64,000 nt of DNA from Gammaproteobacteria bacterium (GCA_002725995.1 PBRQ01000022.1:17736-81735); one strand, 5' to 3'. Positions 9,637 through 19,039 are shown, numbered from the stretch's first letter. Notes: generated from the sequence alone by a model not told the origin. A program made the numbers and translations.

Positions 9637-9975
9637 GCATCTCATTTGTTCCAGGCAGTTAAGCAGACCTTCCCAGGCATGCTGGCTATACTGTCGACCA
9701 GCGTGGCTAATCCTCACTACCCGATGCCGGACAATGTCCTGTTGGAAATGGCATTGGCCTTTGATGAATCATTCGGTATAGAGACCCCGGATCATGAAAT
9801 TGCTGCCTACTATTACTACCTGGCTATTTTGCTGGTCGGCCCCGATGCCACGCTCGGTAAGGATGAAACATTTGCTCTGCAACTGATAGAGAAGGGGCTA
9901 AAAGTAATACCAGGCGAGGACAATCCTGGTTTCAAATTACACCAGGAGTTGATGGCGAAACTGTCGGTCGATTGA
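9637..9975 (+). pseudogene. C-terminal part of the DUF2723 gene after in-frame TAG
   Basis: This is in the same frame as the gene ending at 9636 and has no good start of its own; the first possible starts are a TTG at 9646 and an internal ATG. It encodes an alpha-helical stretch with FDESFGIETPDHEIAAYYYY and ends GFKLHQELMAKLSVD at TGA. It reads as the C-terminal helical tail of the upstream protein, split off by the single amber codon. Either the codon is read through, or the protein is truncated, or there is a base error in the sequence. Confidence 0.65.
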
Positions 9976-9998
9976 AAAGAAATTAATTAAGGGAAGGT

Positions 9999-12182
9999 AT
10001 GATTGTAAGAGGAATCAAGTTTGTGCTGCTCAGTGCTTTTGCTGTGGCAGTTGCAGCCGAACCCGTGAACCGGCCTGGCGCTGCCGCGTTTAGGCTCATT
10101 GAAACACCTGAAATGGATGGCGAGGTTATGGCTGATCAAGCCTGGCAGGGTGCTTCGGCGATGCGAAATTTCTCCCAGGTGAAACCCGTTGAAGGTGCCC
10201 CCGCCAGCGAGAAGACCGAAGTGTTCATTGGCTACTCCAAAGATACCTTGTATATCGGCGCAATCTGTTATGACGACTATCCTGAAGGGATTATCGTCAC
10301 GGACAGCAGGCGGGATGGGGATCTCGATGATACGGACAGCTTTCAGGTAATTCTTGACAGCTTCCGGGATCAGCAGAATGGATTTGTATTTGGCACTAAC
10401 CCGGTTGGGATTGAATATGACGGGCAGGTCACCAGGGGTGGTTCCGGTTCATTCGGTGCAGGGGGCGGTGCATTTAACCTGAACTGGGATACGAGCTGGG
10501 AGGTAAGAACCAAAATCTCAGACATTGGCTGGAGCCTGGAGATGGCGATCCCCTTCAAGTCGCTTCGTTATGGTGCAGAAGATGTGCAGACCTGGGGTGT
10601 CAATATACAGCGGAATATCAGGCGAAATAATGAGGTCGTCTATTGGGCGCCCCTCGGCAGGCAGTACAACCTGCATCGAATCTCTGATGCCGGAACCATC
10701 GAAGGTATTCGTGTGCCTGCTCAGCGTAATCTGAAGCTTACACCCTATGGTCTGGCCAGCAGGGAAACGGGCGGCGGCCTGGCGAGCGATTCGGATTATG
10801 AAATTGGGTTTGATGTGAAGTATTCAGTCACTCCAAGCCTGACCCTGGATGTGACCTACAACACTGATTTTGCGCAGGTTGAAGTAGATGAACTGCAGGT
10901 CAACCTAGATCGTTTTAGTATTTTCCTGCCTGAGCAGCGCCCTTTTTTCCTGGAAAATGCCGATCAGTTTTCGGTCGGTGTATCACAGTCGGTTGAACTG
11001 TTTTTCAGCCGGAGGATCGGGATAGGTGCCGGCGGGATACCGATACCGATTGATGGTGGTGTTCGTCTTTCTGGAAAAGTTGGCGATAAAACCAATGTTG
11101 GCTTTTTACAAATGCGTTCACAAAAAGTCGCTGGTGTAGCACCAGAAAACGACTATACGGTGGCGCGGGTCAGCCAGGAGTTTGAGAACCGGTCTTCCCT
11201 GGGCGCAATATTCATTAACCGTCAGGGTGATGGCAGTATCATTGGTGAAAAGGACGACGACTACAACAGGACCTATGCGCTGGATGGCAGCCTGGGGATA
11301 GGGAAGAATGGCGCCATTTCTGGGTTTCTTGCCAAAACGAGGACCCCAGGGTTAGACGGTCGTGACCATGCCTTCAGAATTAGTGGTGAACACAGCTCTG
11401 AGAAATGGGTTTCCCGAATTAACTTCACTAAGGTAGGTGCGAACTTCAATCCTGAGGTGGGCTTTCTATCACGCAGGGATTATCGGAAATTGGATATGTT
11501 TGCCCTGCGCAGATACAGGCCGAAGGACTGGATGGGGCTGCATGAGATAAGGCCGCATATTTTCTATAGCACCTATAGGAACTCTGATGACTTCCATGTC
11601 AGCAGTTTTCTTCATATTGATAACCACTGGGAATGGGAGAGCAGTTTTGAAATGCACACTGGCATGAACTTTATTCATGAGGGTGTGCTGGAGCCATTTG
11701 AAATAGTGGATGGGGTGGAGGTGCCGGCAGGTAACTACGATGATCATGAGGTTGTGCTGATCATGATCACTGATCAGAGCGCACCCTTAAGTGCTGAAAT
11801 TGAAACCAGAGTTGGTGGCATATTTGGTGGTGACAGGGTTGCCTTTGAACCGACCCTGAAGTACCGGATTGGAGAAACCTTTTCATCGGAACTGTCCTGG
11901 AATCATAATGATATTGATCTTGGACCGGGAAAGGACTTCACCGTTGATGTGGCGAGGTTGCGCCTTTCCTATTCCTTTACGCCAAAGATTTCGCTGCAGG
12001 CGCTGGTTCAGTACGACAGGCGCGATGATCTGCTGGCGACAAACCTGAGGTTTGCGTGGCTGGTGTCAGCAAATACAGGGTTTTACCTTGTCTACAATGA
12101 GGTCGATGACAGTAATCTCCTCGCTTCACCACGGCGAGAATTCATTCTTAAATACAGCTATATGTTCGACCTCTTACGTTGA
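9999..12182 (+). CDS. DUF5916 outer-membrane protein with CBM9-like N-terminal domain
   Basis: A 727-residue secreted protein. It begins with a signal peptide (MIVRGIKFVLLSAFAVAVAA), then a carbohydrate-binding-family-9-like domain (residues ~30-220: MDGEVMADQAWQGA, DTLYIGAICYD, DDTDSFQVILDSF, WSLEMAIPFKSLRY). The rest is the DUF5916 region with many amphipathic strands (SVTPSLTLDVTYNTDFAQVE, FLPEQRPFFLENAD), as expected for an outer-membrane beta-barrel. The function of the family is unknown; sugar or glycan binding at the surface is suggested by the first domain only. A strong ribosome site (GGGAAGG) precedes the ATG. It follows the DUF2723 gene by 23 bases, so the two are probably co-transcribed. 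Confidence 0.9.
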   Translation: MIVRGIKFVLLSAFAVAVAAEPVNRPGAAAFRLIETPEMDGEVMADQAWQGASAMRNFSQVKPVEGAPASEKTEVFIGYSKDTLYIGAICYDDYPEGIIVTDSRRDGDLDDTDSFQVILDSFRDQQNGFVFGTNPVGIEYDGQVTRGGSGSFGAGGGAFNLNWDTSWEVRTKISDIGWSLEMAIPFKSLRYGAEDVQTWGVNIQRNIRRNNEVVYWAPLGRQYNLHRISDAGTIEGIRVPAQRNLKLTPYGLASRETGGGLASDSDYEIGFDVKYSVTPSLTLDVTYNTDFAQVEVDELQVNLDRFSIFLPEQRPFFLENADQFSVGVSQSVELFFSRRIGIGAGGIPIPIDGGVRLSGKVGDKTNVGFLQMRSQKVAGVAPENDYTVARVSQEFENRSSLGAIFINRQGDGSIIGEKDDDYNRTYALDGSLGIGKNGAISGFLAKTRTPGLDGRDHAFRISGEHSSEKWVSRINFTKVGANFNPEVGFLSRRDYRKLDMFALRRYRPKDWMGLHEIRPHIFYSTYRNSDDFHVSSFLHIDNHWEWESSFEMHTGMNFIHEGVLEPFEIVDGVEVPAGNYDDHEVVLIMITDQSAPLSAEIETRVGGIFGGDRVAFEPTLKYRIGETFSSELSWNHNDIDLGPGKDFTVDVARLRLSYSFTPKISLQALVQYDRRDDLLATNLRFAWLVSANTGFYLVYNEVDDSNLLASPRREFILKYSYMFDLLR

Positions 12183-12184
12183 GG

Positions 12185-12867
12185 CTAACCCAGTGCTAGT
12201 ACGAAGAGAAGTGGTATGAGCGGAATCAGGTAAGCGTAACCACGGTTAACGTGAGCGCGGGTATAACGCGGCTTGATCTCAATCGCCTTACCATAGTCGC
12301 GAATAGCCAGATGATCAGTGCCAGCCTTGCGGTACAGGAGCCCGCGATTGTAGAAGGCTTCGGGATGCTCGGGCTGAAGTTCTATCGCCCTTGAGTAATC
12401 TGCTATAGCTGCCTCGTACTGTTCATCCTTTTGGAACAGCAATGCCCTAGATAAGTAGGTATCGGTATATTCGGGATCAATCTTGAGCGCCTCTCCATAG
12501 TCGGCAAGGGCAAGTTCATTGTTTCGGTCTTTTCTGTACACCAGTGCGCGGTGATGGTAGATCTTGGCGAGGTCTGATTTCGATTCCGCGTGCACTAAGG
12601 CGTTGCTGTAATCCTGGACGGCAAGATCATATTTGCCCTTCTTCTCATGGGCGAAGGCCGGAAGTAATAGGCCTGCATATACTCCGGGTCCAGTTTCAGA
12701 GCGGTTTCAAAGTCCTCCAGGGAGCGCTTGTAGTGGCCGCTCAGGGGGTGACTTAAGCCGCGATTAACGTAGGCGGCGACGTAGTTCTTGGCTATTTCGA
12801 TGGCCTTTGTATAGTCCTGGATAGCCTTGCGATGCTCCCCCTGCTCGTATTGTGTGAGCCCCGTCAA
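12185..12867 (-). pseudogene. TPR-repeat protein, broken by a one-base frameshift
   Basis: Tetratricopeptide-repeat protein read in two frames. The first part (12867 down to about 12660, TTG start) gives TPR units such as AIQDYTKAIEIAKNYVAAY and SLEDFETALKLDPEYMQAYY, then loses sense (FRPSPMRRRAN). Moving one base, near 12655, restores perfect TPR register: AFAHEKKGKYDLAVQDYS, then ALADYGEALKIDPEY, AIADYSRAIELQPEH and AIRDYGKAIEIKPRY. A single missing G in CGG/CCTTCG would explain it. The protein ends in a hydrophobic tail (LIPLIPLLFVLALG) that could anchor it. No good ATG and no signal peptide are seen upstream. It is tail-to-tail with the DUF5916 gene. Partner unknown. Confidence 0.75.
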
Positions 12868-13069
12868 GAGGTATGTTCTTGCTACCTTGCTGAGAGCCCA
12901 CCGTCCGGGCAGTGAGAGTTGTTGGAACTCATTTTAGTGAGACTATTTGCCTATTATGGTTGTTGGATCGGCTGCTTTCCAAGTGAGGTGGTAACCTACT
13001 GCCTGGATCCTAAGGCTTGGAATGCTTCTCTAGGTACCGAAATGAGTCATTTCTGGCGCTTATCAAGGC

Positions 13070-13738
13070 TTACCAGTCGGAGATACTGGGCAGGATTTCA
13101 ACGTAGTTCTCGATTATGTTGTCTGCTTCCTGCAGGTCTTCAAGGTCAACGTAGGGTCCATTCACTGCTATTACGCGCATTCCCGCGGCCCTGGCTGCCT
13201 TTATTCCCGTCGGTGAATCCTCAAAAACGATACAATCCCCAGCCGACAAATCAAGGGCTGCAGCACATGCGAGGAAAATGTCTGGTGCGGGTTTGCCTTT
13301 TTTTACTGCTGCATTGTCACCACAGATAATTGACCTGAAGGCTGATTTCCAGGTCCTATTTTCCAGCTTGATATCGCACAGGTGTTTGTGTGAGCTGGTA
13401 GCAAGTCCGAGAAGCAGTTTCGAGCGCATCAGTCTGGTTACAAATTCGCCGGCACCGGGGATCTCCGGGGATGTCGGGAACAACTCCAGCAGGTGTACCT
13501 CCCGTTCCGCAAGATACTCATCAACCGACAGTGGCAGAGTGTACTCATCGATGGTCATCTGAGCACTGCGTCGAGAGTCTCCGCCCATACACTTTTTTTT
13601 GAGCTCCATCGTATAGGTGTGCCCATAGGGGTTGAGCAGCCTTTGAGTTGCATCGGTATAAAGGGGTTCGGTATCAAGCAGCGTGCCGTCCAGATCGAAG
13701 ATGATGCCCGCCGGTTGATCTTCAAGTGTATTCCTCAT
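13070..13738 (-). CDS. HAD-family phosphatase/phosphomutase-like
   Basis: HAD subfamily IA enzyme of 222 residues, resembling beta-phosphoglucomutase and pseudouridine-5'-phosphatase types. Motif I IIFDLDGTLLDTEPLY (residues 13-28), helical cap, motif II LGLATSSHKH, motif III Lys in KKGKPAPDIFL, and motif IV CIVFEDSPTGIKAARAAGM are all intact, so it should be active. The exact sugar or nucleotide phosphate cannot be told. Its ATG (13738) overlaps the stop of the small gene upstream in an ATGA arrangement (13735-13738), so the two are translationally coupled. Confidence 0.9.
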   Translation of the reverse strand: MRNTLEDQPAGIIFDLDGTLLDTEPLYTDATQRLLNPYGHTYTMELKKKCMGGDSRRSAQMTIDEYTLPLSVDEYLAEREVHLLELFPTSPEIPGAGEFVTRLMRSKLLLGLATSSHKHLCDIKLENRTWKSAFRSIICGDNAAVKKGKPAPDIFLACAAALDLSAGDCIVFEDSPTGIKAARAAGMRVIAVNGPYVDLEDLQEADNIIENYVEILPSISDW

Positions 13739-13950
13739 TTGCTCTGCAGATACTCGTTGGCTAATGCTTCAATGACCTCATGGGGAATCACGTCATCCTC
13801 CTCGTTGATGGTGTCCGCTGCCTGCTGTGCAAGATTGGTGATTTCAAAAAGCGTAATCTGGTCAATTTTCATTTCACGGCCCTTATCAACTACCATGTAG
13901 GTTAGAAGGAAAGAGAGGGCCACATCCTTTGTAATTTTTGGTTTCTGCAT
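13735..13950 (-). CDS. Small acidic helical protein, 71 residues, unknown
   Basis: Not recognised. The protein is short, acidic towards the C-terminus and predicted helical (FEITNLAQQAADTINEEDD, then HEVIEALANEYLQSK), without signal peptide or membrane segment. Its reality is supported by the ATGA overlap with the HAD phosphatase that follows. No clear ribosome site is seen before the ATG at 13950. Confidence 0.6.
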   Translation of the reverse strand: MQKPKITKDVALSFLLTYMVVDKGREMKIDQITLFEITNLAQQAADTINEEDDVIPHEVIEALANEYLQSK

Positions 13951-14339
13951 TTATGGAGTTTGCTCGCGCTTAGCAGGATGCTGAAGAAAGTGCTTTCCTG
14001 CATTTTTCCAGGGTCGGGGGCCCCAGCCAGCTCGCGACAAGTCTGCAACTTATGTCGCTGATTGACGGCCGACACATCCACATATCGGTTTAACGGTCTG
14101 CTTTTCAGCAGCCTGCCAGAGTCTGACCAGAAGTCCTATTGGTAACGATACTGGCGTTGATTGTCAATGTGAATAGCCAGATTTACAAAATTTCTTCGGG
14201 AGAAAAATGTGCTGTCGGCGGTCTATATAAGGATTCACCGTCCAGTGTTTTGAATCATTGGAGCCAGACGTTTAATATACGCAATTTTTGATGAGCTGCA
14301 GCCCCTAGGTATTGGGTGCTTCTGCAGTAGAGGATTTGC
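13951..14339. other. Intergenic region, divergent promoters expected
   Basis: About 390 bases between the small gene (minus) and gldA (plus). No open frame with protein-like composition is seen and no complete promoter could be assigned, although both transcription units must start here. The stretch 14185-14240 is A/T-rich with TTTACA and TATATA elements that do not pair at normal spacing. Confidence 0.4.
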
Positions 14340-15281
14340 ATGATAGAAGTTAACAAACTGCAAAAATACTTTGGTCAGTCCCCGGCCGTTGATGGTGTGT
14401 CCTTCAGCGTTGAGCCTGGAGAAATTCTCGGATTTCTTGGCCCCAATGGCGCTGGAAAATCGACGACCATGAAGATGATCACCGGATTCATTACGCCGAC
14501 TGAGGGCACGGTTAGTGTCTGCGGCTGTGATATTGAAACCGACAAGCTCTCCGCGCAGAGAAAAATCGGCTATCTGCCGGAAGGTACCCCTGCCTACGAG
14601 GAGATGACACCGCGCAGCTTCCTTGGCTTTATTGCTGAAGTTCGTGGCTACGACAAGTCCCAGCGAGTTGATCGTATTGCTGCCGTAACTGAAACCATGG
14701 GTCTTGAGGGTGTACTGGATCAACGGATTGAAACCCTGTCCAAGGGGTTCAAGCGGAGGGTTGGTCTGGCACAGGCAATCATTCATGACCCGAAGGTGCT
14801 TGTTCTCGATGAACCGACCGATGGTCTGGACCCAAACCAGAAGCACCAGGTTCGGGAAATGATACGCGGCTTGTCCAGGGACAAGATTGTGATCATATCA
14901 ACCCATATTCTGGAAGAAGTCACTGCCGTGTGTACAAGGGCGGTGATACTTGCCAATGGAAAAATCGTATCCGATTGCACGCCGAGGGAGCTTGAGGAAA
15001 AGTCACGTTACCATCAGGCGGTAACGCTGGCGCTGGAATCAGCGGAGGACATGCCTGCCCTGGTGGAAAAAATACAGAATCTGGATCTGGTGAACGCTGT
15101 TGAAGAAAATGAACTGGAGCTGCTGGTCATACCAGAGCACAAGGATGGCAGTCTTCTTCCGCACATTTCAAATCTTGCCAGGGAGGAAGGCTGGCAGCTT
15201 GCCGGGCTTTTCCAGGAGAAGGGGCGGCTTGATGAAGTTTTTCGTTCCATTACTGCGGAGGGTTCCCATGCAGAACATTAA
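14340..15281 (+). CDS. gldA: ABC transporter ATP-binding protein, GldA type
   Basis: ATPase of an ABC-2 type transporter, 313 residues. Walker A is GPNGAGKST (residues 34-42), the signature is a diverged LSKGFKRRVGLAQA, Walker B is VLVLDEPTDGLDPNQ, followed by the switch His in STHILEE. The C-terminal about 90 residues is the extra domain common in GldA-like proteins. GAGG stands 7 bases before the ATG. It is the first gene of a four-gene unit gldA-gldF-gldG-DUF4340. In Bacteroidetes GldAFG is needed for gliding; in gammaproteobacteria the substrate of this locus is not known. Confidence 0.93.
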   Translation: MIEVNKLQKYFGQSPAVDGVSFSVEPGEILGFLGPNGAGKSTTMKMITGFITPTEGTVSVCGCDIETDKLSAQRKIGYLPEGTPAYEEMTPRSFLGFIAEVRGYDKSQRVDRIAAVTETMGLEGVLDQRIETLSKGFKRRVGLAQAIIHDPKVLVLDEPTDGLDPNQKHQVREMIRGLSRDKIVIISTHILEEVTAVCTRAVILANGKIVSDCTPRELEEKSRYHQAVTLALESAEDMPALVEKIQNLDLVNAVEENELELLVIPEHKDGSLLPHISNLAREEGWQLAGLFQEKGRLDEVFRSITAEGSHAEH

Positions 15282-16002
15282 TATTGTGTTGAAACGGGAA
15301 TTTGCCAGTTACTTTGCCACGCCCATTGCCTATGTATTCATCTTCATATTTCTGATTTTGTCCGGTGTGTTTACATTTTATCTCGGCAATTTCTATGAAC
15401 GACAACAGGCAGACCTCTCACCTTTTTTCAATTTTCATCCCTGGTTGTACCTTTTTCTGGTACCAGCCGTATCCATGAGATTGTGGTCCGAGGAGAGAAA
15501 GTTAGGAACTATTGAGCTTTTGATGACATTGCCCATGAAGAAGTATGACGCTATCGTTGGCAAGTTCCTGGCCGCCTGGTTTTTTACGGGCATTGCCCTT
15601 TTGTTCACTTTCCCGCTCTGGATAACGGTTAACTACCTTGGAGAGCCTGATAACGGTGTCATCCTGGCCAGCTACCTGGGCAGTTGGTTGATGGCCGGTG
15701 GCTTCCTGGCGATAGGCTCATGTGCATCGGCGCTGAGCAAGAGTCAGGTTATCGCCTTCATTATCTGTGGTGTTGTCTGCCTGTTGTTTATCATGGCTGG
15801 ATTTCCGCTGGTATTGAACGCCTTCAACGACTGGTTGCCGACGATGCTGGTAGACACAATCGCATCGTTAAGTTTTTTGACCCATTTTACTTCTGTCTCG
15901 AAGGGCGTGCTGTCGTTGCGGGATATGTTCTATTTCATTTCAATGATTGTATTTTGGTTGGTTTCAACTGCAGTCGTTCTTGAATTCAAACAAGCAGATT
16001 AG
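15268..16002 (+). CDS. gldF: ABC-2 type permease, GldF type
   Basis: Membrane subunit, 244 residues, with six hydrophobic segments beginning at IAYVFIFIFLILSGVFTFYL. The conserved ABC-2 segment RLWSEERKLGTIELLMTLP lies after the second helix. The ATG at 15268 is chosen because GGAGGG lies just upstream and the protein then starts MQNINIVLKREF, as in the family; the longer open frame back to 15100 overlaps gldA in another frame. The 14-base overlap with gldA implies coupling. Confidence 0.93.
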   Translation: MQNINIVLKREFASYFATPIAYVFIFIFLILSGVFTFYLGNFYERQQADLSPFFNFHPWLYLFLVPAVSMRLWSEERKLGTIELLMTLPMKKYDAIVGKFLAAWFFTGIALLFTFPLWITVNYLGEPDNGVILASYLGSWLMAGGFLAIGSCASALSKSQVIAFIICGVVCLLFIMAGFPLVLNAFNDWLPTMLVDTIASLSFLTHFTSVSKGVLSLRDMFYFISMIVFWLVSTAVVLEFKQAD

Positions 16003-16011
16003 GAGAAGAAT

Positions 16012-17868
16012 ATGAGCAAGAAGATTTATTCGACTTCCGGTTTTGTCTTGGTGGTTTTAGCTTTCCTTCTATTCACGCTGGTCAATAACACCTTGTTTAG
16101 CAATGTTCGCCTGGACCTGACTGAAAACAATCTCTTCACCCTGTCCGCGGGAAGCCGGGAAATTGTGCAATCCATTGATGAACCCATTACTTTACGTTTC
16201 TTTTTCTCTGATAAGGCCAGCCAGGATCTGACGGCATTGAGAGCATACGCCGTAAGGGTGCGGGAACTATTGCAGGAATATGAACTTGCCGGTGACGGTA
16301 AGATTGAATTGAAGATCATTGATCCTGAGCAGTTTTCTGAAGCTGAAGATCAGGCGGCAGGGTTTGGCCTTCAAAGCGTTCCTGTATCCGCTGCAGGTGA
16401 TGAGCTGTATTTTGGACTGGTGGGGACAAACGCCCTGGACGACGTTGCTATTCTTCCCTTTTTCCAGCCAGACAAGGAAGAGTTCCTGGAGTACGAGATC
16501 AGTAAAATGATCCATGGGCTAATCACCCTCAAGAAACCATCGATCGGCCTGATCACCTCCCTGCCGGTGCAGGGTGATATGAATATGCAAACATTCCAGA
16601 GCACGCCTGCCTGGATTGTTATTCAGCAACTCGAACAGGCTTTTTCCATTGAGAAGATAGAAACGACGGTAAGTGAGCTGCCCAAGGATATTGATCTCCT
16701 GCTTGTAATTCACCCGAAGGACATTCCAGAGGCACTGCTGTTCTCAATTGACCAGTTCATCATGAAGGGCGGTAAGATGCTGGCCTTCGTTGACCCCCTA
16801 GCTGAACTGGATAGACCTGCACAGGCCAACCCCATGATGCCTTCTCCTCCTACCGGCCAGGCATCAGACCTGAACAAGCTTATGACTCACTGGGGGGTTA
16901 GCCTGCGGGAAGGCATGGTGCTTGGAGATTCACAAACTGCTCTATCAGTGGGTGGGCCCAGCGGCACGCCGGTGCGCCATCTTGCGATTGTTGGCATGGG
17001 ATTAGACAATTTTTCCATGGACGATGTGGTAACCGCAGGCCTGGAGAGTATCAATATGGCGACCGCCGGTATAATAGATGTTGATGAAGATAGCGAGCTA
17101 CGGGTTGATGCGTTGATTCGATCGAGTGAATACTCCATGCCCCTCGATAGTCTGCAATTCCAGTTTCTCAGGAATCCGGAAGAACTGCAGAAGTCCTTTT
17201 CTGCGACGGGTGAGCAATATCTGGTTGCTGCCAGGCTTTCCGGAAAAGCCGTGTCTGCATTTCCCGACGGCTTTAGCGGTTTTACTGGGGATCTTGTTTC
17301 TGAAACCGATGAATTGAATGTCATACTGGTAGCGGATACCGATATTCTTTCGGATAGGCTTTGGGTTCAGGTACAGAACTTTTTTGGCCAGCAGATAGCG
17401 AACCCCTGGGCTAATAACGGCGACCTGGTTGTTAATGCCCTGGATAACCTGAGGGGCAGTTCAGCGCTTATTAGTATCCGCAGTCGCGGAAGGTTTACCA
17501 GACCTTTTGATGTGGTGCAGGATTTGCGCAGGGAGGCAGAGACTCGATATCTGGAGAATGCCAATAGCCTGCAGGCACGACTGGCGGAAACGGAGCGTCA
17601 GCTAAGCGAACTGGAGGAAACTGTCGGTAGTGACAATATTCTTCTTCTCAATCCTGAACAGGAAGCTGCGATTCTTCAGTTCCAGGAGGAAAAAATTCGC
17701 ATACGCAAGCAACTGCGAGACGTGCGTCACCAGCTAAACGAAGATATTGAAACACTTGGCTCCACACTAAAATTCCTCAACATTGCGCTGATTCCATTGC
17801 TGCTTACTCTACTGTTGCTGGCGGCTAACTTCCTGCGTATGAGTCGGAGCAGGGAGTTTGGGAAATGA
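16012..17868 (+). CDS. gldG: GldG-like ABC transporter auxiliary protein
   Basis: A 618-residue protein of the GldG/ABC_transp_aux family: an N-terminal membrane helix (residues 8-30), a large extracytoplasmic domain (early strand FRLDLTENNLFTLSAGSREI-like, here RLDLTENNLFTLSAGSREI), a predicted coiled coil (residues ~500-585, LQARLAETERQLSELEETV), and a C-terminal helix (NIALIPLLLTLLLLAANFL) with a basic end. AGGAGA is placed well before the ATG. It is expected to work outside the membrane with the GldA-GldF transporter. Its stop overlaps the start of the next gene by ATGA. Confidence 0.9.
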   Translation: MSKKIYSTSGFVLVVLAFLLFTLVNNTLFSNVRLDLTENNLFTLSAGSREIVQSIDEPITLRFFFSDKASQDLTALRAYAVRVRELLQEYELAGDGKIELKIIDPEQFSEAEDQAAGFGLQSVPVSAAGDELYFGLVGTNALDDVAILPFFQPDKEEFLEYEISKMIHGLITLKKPSIGLITSLPVQGDMNMQTFQSTPAWIVIQQLEQAFSIEKIETTVSELPKDIDLLLVIHPKDIPEALLFSIDQFIMKGGKMLAFVDPLAELDRPAQANPMMPSPPTGQASDLNKLMTHWGVSLREGMVLGDSQTALSVGGPSGTPVRHLAIVGMGLDNFSMDDVVTAGLESINMATAGIIDVDEDSELRVDALIRSSEYSMPLDSLQFQFLRNPEELQKSFSATGEQYLVAARLSGKAVSAFPDGFSGFTGDLVSETDELNVILVADTDILSDRLWVQVQNFFGQQIANPWANNGDLVVNALDNLRGSSALISIRSRGRFTRPFDVVQDLRREAETRYLENANSLQARLAETERQLSELEETVGSDNILLLNPEQEAAILQFQEEKIRIRKQLRDVRHQLNEDIETLGSTLKFLNIALIPLLLTLLLLAANFLRMSRSREFGK

Positions 17869-18890
17869 ACCGAAATAAGATACTGTTGTTGGGAATTGCT
17901 GTTCTGTCGACGCTGATGCTGGCCTGGCAGCAGAGCCACAATGATTCGGCGCTGATGGACGACGAGTTGCTGTTCCCGGAGATCAAGGAAAATCTCAATC
18001 AGCTCGAAAGGGTTGAAATCAAAACCTTTGGAGAGTCGATAACCCTTGTTCACGAGGATAGTAAATGGGGGGTTGCTGAGAAGAGTCTATACCCGGTGAA
18101 TTTTTCCAGTCTGGCGAAGTTGCTGGAAAGCCTGAGCAGGGCAAAACTAATCGAGAAAAAGACGGCCAAAGCAGAAAATTTTTCAACCCTGGACCTGGCT
18201 GATGTGAGCGAGGAGGTTGGTTCCGGTACCCTGGTTTCAGGTTTTGCGGCGGACTATTCGTTCGCTATTCTCGTTGGAAAGTCCGCAGGCAGTCAGGACG
18301 GGAATTTTGTTAGGAGACCGCAGGAGAGCCAGACCTGGCTAACCGATAAATCAATTACTTTGGAAAAGTCGGCCCCAGATTGGCTTGACCCTGTGATCGT
18401 CAATGTTGATTCTGATCAGGTCAACAAGGTTGTACTCTTTGACATCTCGGGCACTGTACAGCTATCGGCTGAGCGCTTGGAAGGTAAGGACGATATAATC
18501 GTCCAGAATCTCCCGGAAGGTCGAAGTCTCAGCTATCCATCGGTGGCGAATGAGCTTGCGAGGGCACTGGTTAACGTGCGGCTGGACGATGTCGCACCTC
18601 ACGATGCGGAAAAGTGGTCTTCATCAAGGCGGGCGGAATACCACCTCACGGACGGCCGCATCATTTCAGTGAGCGCCGTCACCGTTGATGAGAAGAAGTG
18701 GCTGCATTTCTCAGAGCCCCCAACTGCAGAAGGAGAGAGTGAAGCCGATGGTACCAGCGACTGGGACTACCAGGTTGCAGACCATGTTTTTAGTTACTTC
18801 ACAAAAAATTTGGAAGACATGTTGGCAGAGCCTTCAACTGGTAAAGAGCCGTCCGCTGGTAAAGAGCCCTCAGCGAGTAAAGAACTCTAA
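17865..18890 (+). CDS. DUF4340 protein with a repeat-encoded C-terminal tail
   Basis: A 341-residue protein with an N-terminal membrane anchor (ILLLGIAVLSTLMLAW) and an extracytoplasmic DUF4340 domain, the usual fourth member of gldAFG-type loci. The family core runs to about residue 320 (DWDYQVADHVFSYFTKNLEDML). The last residues STGKEPSAGKEPSASKEL are encoded by 18-base repeats that continue past the stop codon TAA at 18888-18890 into non-coding DNA, so the tail seems to be grown from a repeat array rather than conserved. ATGA overlap with gldG. Confidence 0.88.
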   Translation: MNRNKILLLGIAVLSTLMLAWQQSHNDSALMDDELLFPEIKENLNQLERVEIKTFGESITLVHEDSKWGVAEKSLYPVNFSSLAKLLESLSRAKLIEKKTAKAENFSTLDLADVSEEVGSGTLVSGFAADYSFAILVGKSAGSQDGNFVRRPQESQTWLTDKSITLEKSAPDWLDPVIVNVDSDQVNKVVLFDISGTVQLSAERLEGKDDIIVQNLPEGRSLSYPSVANELARALVNVRLDDVAPHDAEKWSSSRRAEYHLTDGRIISVSAVTVDEKKWLHFSEPPTAEGESEADGTSDWDYQVADHVFSYFTKNLEDMLAEPSTGKEPSAGKEPSASKEL

Positions 18891-19039
18891 GCGAGTAAAG
18901 AACTCTAAGCGGAAAGAGCCCTCAGCAGTTCTTCTATCAAAAGCCTCAGCGGATATTAATAAAAGCCCTCAGCGGCTCGTAGAAAAAAGTCCTCGCGGTT
19001 CTTCTATAAAAAGCCCTCAGCGGTTCCTAATATATAAAG
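18831..19039 (+). repeat. Degenerate tandem repeat array across the 3' end of the DUF4340 gene
   Basis: About ten head-to-tail units, each beginning near CCCTCAGCGG and ending near AAAG. The first four are 18 bases and lie in frame (coding S-x-G-K-E-P), the later ones 16-26 bases and out of frame. The stop codon TAA is made by a variant unit (CTCTAAGCG). Later units carry AGTTCTTCTATAAAAAG-like ends. No spacers of constant length separate the units, so this is not a CRISPR. Confidence 0.75.

Noticed and set aside
18831-19039. CRISPR array
   Set aside because: Units vary from 16 to 26 bases without equal repeats and unique spacers, and no cas gene is present.
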